NCBI GenBank assembly: GCA_017549665.1
Contig: JAFYUD010000049.1
Coordinates: 1-8,575 of the forward strand
Length of the DNA: 8,575 bases
Source of the DNA: Clostridia bacterium
GTDB taxonomy: Bacteria > Bacillota_A > Clostridia > Oscillospirales > Acutalibacteraceae
Reading direction: 5' to 3'
Under the pieces are notes generated by a model. That model saw only the letters and a program-made list of their open reading frames with translations, was not told where the DNA came from and ran no database searches. Made by a program: the position numbers and the translations under genes. Positions within the stretch are counted from its first letter, which is position 1. Each line of letters starts with the position of its first letter. Shown here one piece after another: positions 6,491 through 8,575 of this stretch.

Positions 6491-7375
6491 ATGCCCAAAT
6501 ATCTTATTGTAAATGCTGACGACTACGGTATGTGTCATGCAGCTAACGAAGCAGTAGCAGAACTTTTTGAAGGCGGCTGGCTCAAGTCATCAACAATCAT
6601 GATGCCTTGTCCCACAGCAAAAGAAGCAGTTGATTTTTCAATCGCTCATCCTGAATATGCAATCGGTGTACACCTTACACTTACAAGTGAGTGGGGAGAA
6701 TACCGCTGGAAGCCCCTTACAGGCGGCAAGTCACTTGTCGACGAAGAAGGCTACATGTGGCACGAAAGCGATCAGGTTGAAAAGAACGCTACATACGAAG
6801 ACATCGAGAGAGAAATCCGTGCACAGATTGATCTTGCTCACGAAATGGGCATGAGACCTTCTCACATCGACAATCACATGGGTTCACTCTACGGTCACTA
6901 CACAGGCAGACTCGGTCTGAGCAAGCTTGCTCTTCGTGTATGCGGTGAGTACGGCTATGCATACAGACTTTACACAAAGGCTGATAAGAGAATCTGCCCC
7001 AAAGGCACTCCCTATCCCCTTTACGCAGCTGTTCCCCTTCTTTCAAATGCATGGGGCAAAAAGTACGGCGTAGTTATTCCTGACTACCTTCTTTTCCCCG
7101 ATTGGAACGACGCAATGCGTGAAAGCTACGAGGTTTACAGAGATACTATCCTTAAAATCTGGACAGATATCCCCGAAAACGGCGTAACAGAAACATTCAT
7201 CCATCCTTCTGTTGAGTGTGATGAGCTTAAGTCAATCACAGGCAGATGGCAGGACAGAGTATGGGAATACGAGCTTATGAAGGATCCTTATGTTCATGAG
7301 TATCTTAAGAAGAACAATGTTATTCTCATCAACTACAGACAGCTTTGTGCAATGAAAGGCGGCACTGTCCGCTGA
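6491..7375 (+). CDS. YdjC/ChbG/HpnK-family carbohydrate deacetylase
   Basis: Members of this family remove acetyl groups from sugars such as chitobiose (ChbG) or the hopanoid N-acetylglucosamine headgroup (HpnK), using a divalent metal on a TIM-barrel-like fold. The 294-residue protein shows the N-terminal NADDYG motif (D10, D11), GVHLTLTSEW (H61), the PSHIDNHMGS motif (H125, D127, H129) and a late FIHPS (H238), so the expected metal and catalytic residues are present. There is no signal peptide, so it should act in the cytoplasm. ATG 6491 is chosen because GAAGG (6477-6481) lies 9 nt upstream; a TTG at 6485 would be only 3 nt from it. Codon use resembles alaS and groEL, suggesting good expression. 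It stands alone between promoters and a strong terminator, with no PTS or glycosidase neighbour, so the natural sugar cannot be named. Confidence 0.92.
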   Translation: MPKYLIVNADDYGMCHAANEAVAELFEGGWLKSSTIMMPCPTAKEAVDFSIAHPEYAIGVHLTLTSEWGEYRWKPLTGGKSLVDEEGYMWHESDQVEKNATYEDIEREIRAQIDLAHEMGMRPSHIDNHMGSLYGHYTGRLGLSKLALRVCGEYGYAYRLYTKADKRICPKGTPYPLYAAVPLLSNAWGKKYGVVIPDYLLFPDWNDAMRESYEVYRDTILKIWTDIPENGVTETFIHPSVECDELKSITGRWQDRVWEYELMKDPYVHEYLKKNNVILINYRQLCAMKGGTVR

Positions 7376-7381
7376 TATACG

Positions 7382-7411
7382 AAAAGCCATCCGATAACGG
7401 ATGGCTTTTTT
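7382..7411 (+). terminator. Strong intrinsic terminator of the deacetylase gene
   Basis: AAAAGCCATCCG (7382-7393) pairs perfectly with CGGATGGCTTTT (7398-7409) around an ATAA loop, followed by a run of T to 7411. It begins 7 nt after the stop codon. The A run on the left also gives it weak activity potential on the minus strand. Confidence 0.93.
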
Positions 7412-7430
7412 AATTCAGAATCTTTTTGCT

Positions 7431-7481
7431 GGGAGCGATACCCTCAATCAGCTTCGCTGACAGCTCCCTCAATGAGGGAGC
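7431..7481. repeat. Short palindromic repeat element (GGGAGC ends, two hairpins)
   Basis: This 51-bp segment starts and ends with GGGAGC and contains two adjacent hairpins. TCAGC-TTC-GCTGA lies at 7448-7460 and GCTCCCTC-AAT-GAGGGAGC at 7463-7481 is a perfect 8-bp stem. CCCTCAAT occurs twice (7441-7448 and 7466-7473), and the left GGGAGC could pair with the internal GCTCCC, so two folds compete. It codes for nothing. It resembles a dispersed intergenic repeat that I recall from gut Oscillospiraceae and Ruminococcaceae genomes; only one copy is in this window, so dispersal is not shown here. Confidence 0.65.
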
Positions 7482-7493
7482 ATTTGTATTACT

Positions 7494-7524
7494 AAAAAAA
7501 CGCAGGCACCGAAGTGTCTGCGTT
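7494..7524 (-). terminator. Intrinsic terminator of groEL
   Basis: Read on the minus strand, AACGCAGACAC pairs with GTGCCTGCGTT (11 bp, one G-U pair) around a TTCG tetraloop closed by C-G, followed by a run of seven T (7500-7494). It lies ~50 nt after the groEL stop and faces the deacetylase terminator. Confidence 0.92.
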
Positions 7525-7539
7525 AATTTTATGCAATTA

Positions 7540-7580
7540 ATTGTAAATTGTACATTGTAAATTGCACATTGAATTAATAC
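7540..7580. repeat. 14-nt tandem repeat in the groEL 3' untranslated region
   Basis: Three consecutive units are visible: ATTGTAAATTGTAC (7540-7553), ATTGTAAATTGCAC (7554-7567) and a degenerate ATTGAATTAATAC (7568-7580). The last overlaps the groEL stop codon (7574-7576). The left side also contains the palindrome CAATTAATTG (7534-7543). It is AT-rich and non-coding; I see no known function. Confidence 0.7.
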
Positions 7581-8575
7581 ATTCCGCCGCCCTGAGCTGC
7601 TGCTGCCATAGCTGCTGCCTGTGCTGCATCTGCCTGAGGATCGGGCTTGTCAGCAACGAGTGATTCTGTTGTAAGAACCATTGCTGCTACTGATGATGCG
7701 TTCTGAAGTGCGCTTCTTGTAACCTTAGTGGGATCAAGAATACCTGCTTCAGCCATATCTGTGTATTCTTCTGTTGCGAAGTTGAAGCCGTAGCCTACCT
7801 TGCCTGAACGAAGGATTGCATCAATGATAACTGAGCCTTCAAGACCTGCGTTAGCTGCAATCTGTCTGATAGGAGCTTCAAGTCCCTTGAGAACGATTGA
7901 AACACCTGTCTTTTCGTCACCGTTTACATCATCAAGGAGAGCCTTTACTGCAGGAATTGCATTGAGAAGTGCGATACCGCCGCCTGCAACGTAGCCTTCT
8001 TCAACAGCTGCCTTTGTAGCTGCAAGAGCGTCTTCGATTCTGAGCTTCTGCTCCTTCATTTCGATTTCTGTAGCAGCACCAACGTGGATAACTGCAACAC
8101 CGCCTGAAAGCTTTGCAAGTCTTTCCTGAAGCTTCTCACGGTCGAAATCTGATGTTGTTTCAGCAATCTGAGACTTGATCTGACCGATTCTGCCCTTGAT
8201 TTCGTCTGTATTGCCTGCACCGTCAACGATGATTGTATTTTCCTTTGTGATTTTAACCTGCTTTGCACGGCCGAGCTGTGTAAGCTGAGTATCCTTAAGC
8301 TCAAGACCGAGGTCAGAAGTGATAACCTCACCGCCTGTAAGGATAGCAATATCCTTGAGCATTTCCTTTCTTCTGTCGCCGAAGCCGGGAGCCTTTACAG
8401 CGATACATGTGAATGTACCTCTGAGCTTGTTGACGAGGATTGTTGAAAGTGCTTCGCCCTCAACGTCCTCAGCAACGATAACGAGCTTCTTACCTGCCTG
8501 TACAAGCTGCTCAAGAAGGGGAAGAATTTCCTGAATATTTGAAACCTTCTTGTCTGTGATAAGGATGAATGCGTC
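7574..8575 (-). CDS. groEL: Chaperonin GroEL, C-terminal part (5' end outside window)
   Basis: GroEL forms the double-ring, ATP-driven folding chamber that works with GroES in the cytoplasm. The frame is open to the right edge; the first residues seen ([10 protein letters not shown]) align with about E. coli residue 217, so some 216 N-terminal residues lie outside the window, and an ATG at 8362 is only internal. The 333 residues hold the rest of the apical domain ([30 protein letters not shown]), the second intermediate segment and the equatorial end. The ATPase aspartate, E. coli D398, is found as D182 of the fragment in [16 protein letters not shown], followed by VAGGGIALL. The C-terminus is [14 protein letters not shown], Ala-rich with a single GGGM instead of a long GGM repeat tail. 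Codon use is strongly biased, as expected. GroES and any CIRCE element would lie beyond the right edge. Confidence 0.98.
   Translation of the reverse strand, partial: DAFILITDKKVSNIQEILPLLEQLVQAGKKLVIVAEDVEGEALSTILVNKLRGTFTCIAVKAPGFGDRRKEMLKDIAILTGGEVITSDLGLELKDTQLTQLGRAKQVKITKENTIIVDGAGNTDEIKGRIGQIKSQIAETTSDFDREKLQERLAKLSGGVAVIHVGAATEIEMKEQKLRIEDALAATKAAVEEGYVAGGGIALLNAIPAVKALLDDVNGDEKTGVSIVLKGLEAPIRQIAANAGLEGSVIIDAILRSGKVGYGFNFATEEYTDMAEAGILDPTKVTRSALQNASSVAAMVLTTESLVADKPDPQADAAQAAAMAAAAQGGGMY

Noticed and set aside
7432..7524. CRISPR array or small structured RNA in the convergent intergenic region
   Set aside because: The hairpins are explained by two terminators and one palindromic element. 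There are no regularly spaced repeats with unique spacers and no promoter-like sequence.
1..8575. Defence island, prophage or integrative element
   Set aside because: Every gene is housekeeping or common metabolism, and there is no integrase, transposase, toxin-antitoxin pair or tRNA attachment site.

Overview
The window looks like a chromosomal segment of a low-to-mid GC Gram-positive bacterium of class Clostridia, most likely a gut Ruminococcus/Oscillospiraceae-type organism. The reasons are an AlaRS, ComEC, HolA, RNase M5 and GroEL set of Firmicutes character, purine-rich Shine-Dalgarno (SD) sites, sigma-A-like promoters, and a short GGGAGC/GCTCCC palindromic repeat of a kind I associate with such genomes. 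The genus is inference only. No phage, transposase, CRISPR, tRNA or rRNA gene is visible. All six complete genes and both edge-truncated genes are intact and carry expected family features.

Layout, left to right. (1) Positions 1-1931 hold the 3' part of alaS (alanyl-tRNA synthetase, cut by the left edge) and a small HIT-family nucleotide hydrolase, whose SD lies inside the last alaS codons; they are probably co-transcribed. A hairpin with a T-rich tail follows, overlapped by a good candidate promoter. (2) Positions 1992-5828 hold a tightly packed operon. It contains comEC (DNA-uptake channel), holA (DNA polymerase III delta subunit, overlapping comEC by 17 nt) and an RNase M5-like Toprim protein (overlapping holA by 4 nt). 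(3) Positions 5874-6392 encode a small exported or membrane-anchored protein of unknown function, behind a near-consensus promoter. (4) Positions 6491-7375 encode a YdjC/ChbG/HpnK-family carbohydrate deacetylase. Its upstream region has two promoter-like arrays, each overlapped by a palindrome, and a strong terminator follows it. (5) Positions 7376-7573 are a convergent intergenic region with two terminators, a hairpin repeat element and a 14-nt tandem repeat. (6) From 7574 to the right edge, on the minus strand, lies the C-terminal 60% of groEL.

The window is mainly housekeeping: translation (alaS), nucleotide metabolism (HIT), replication (holA), RNA processing (RNase M5-like) and protein folding (groEL), plus DNA uptake and sugar deacetylation. 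I do not see a new multi-gene system. The observations most worth a second look are four: the apparently catalytically dead metallo-beta-lactamase-like tail of ComEC; the promoter/hairpin/no-SD arrangement before comEC; the double promoter-palindrome arrangement before the deacetylase; and the unassigned surface-type protein. By eye, alaS, the deacetylase and groEL use codons typical of highly expressed genes (AAG for Lys, CTT/CTC for Leu), whereas comEC and holA are more AT-rich and less biased.
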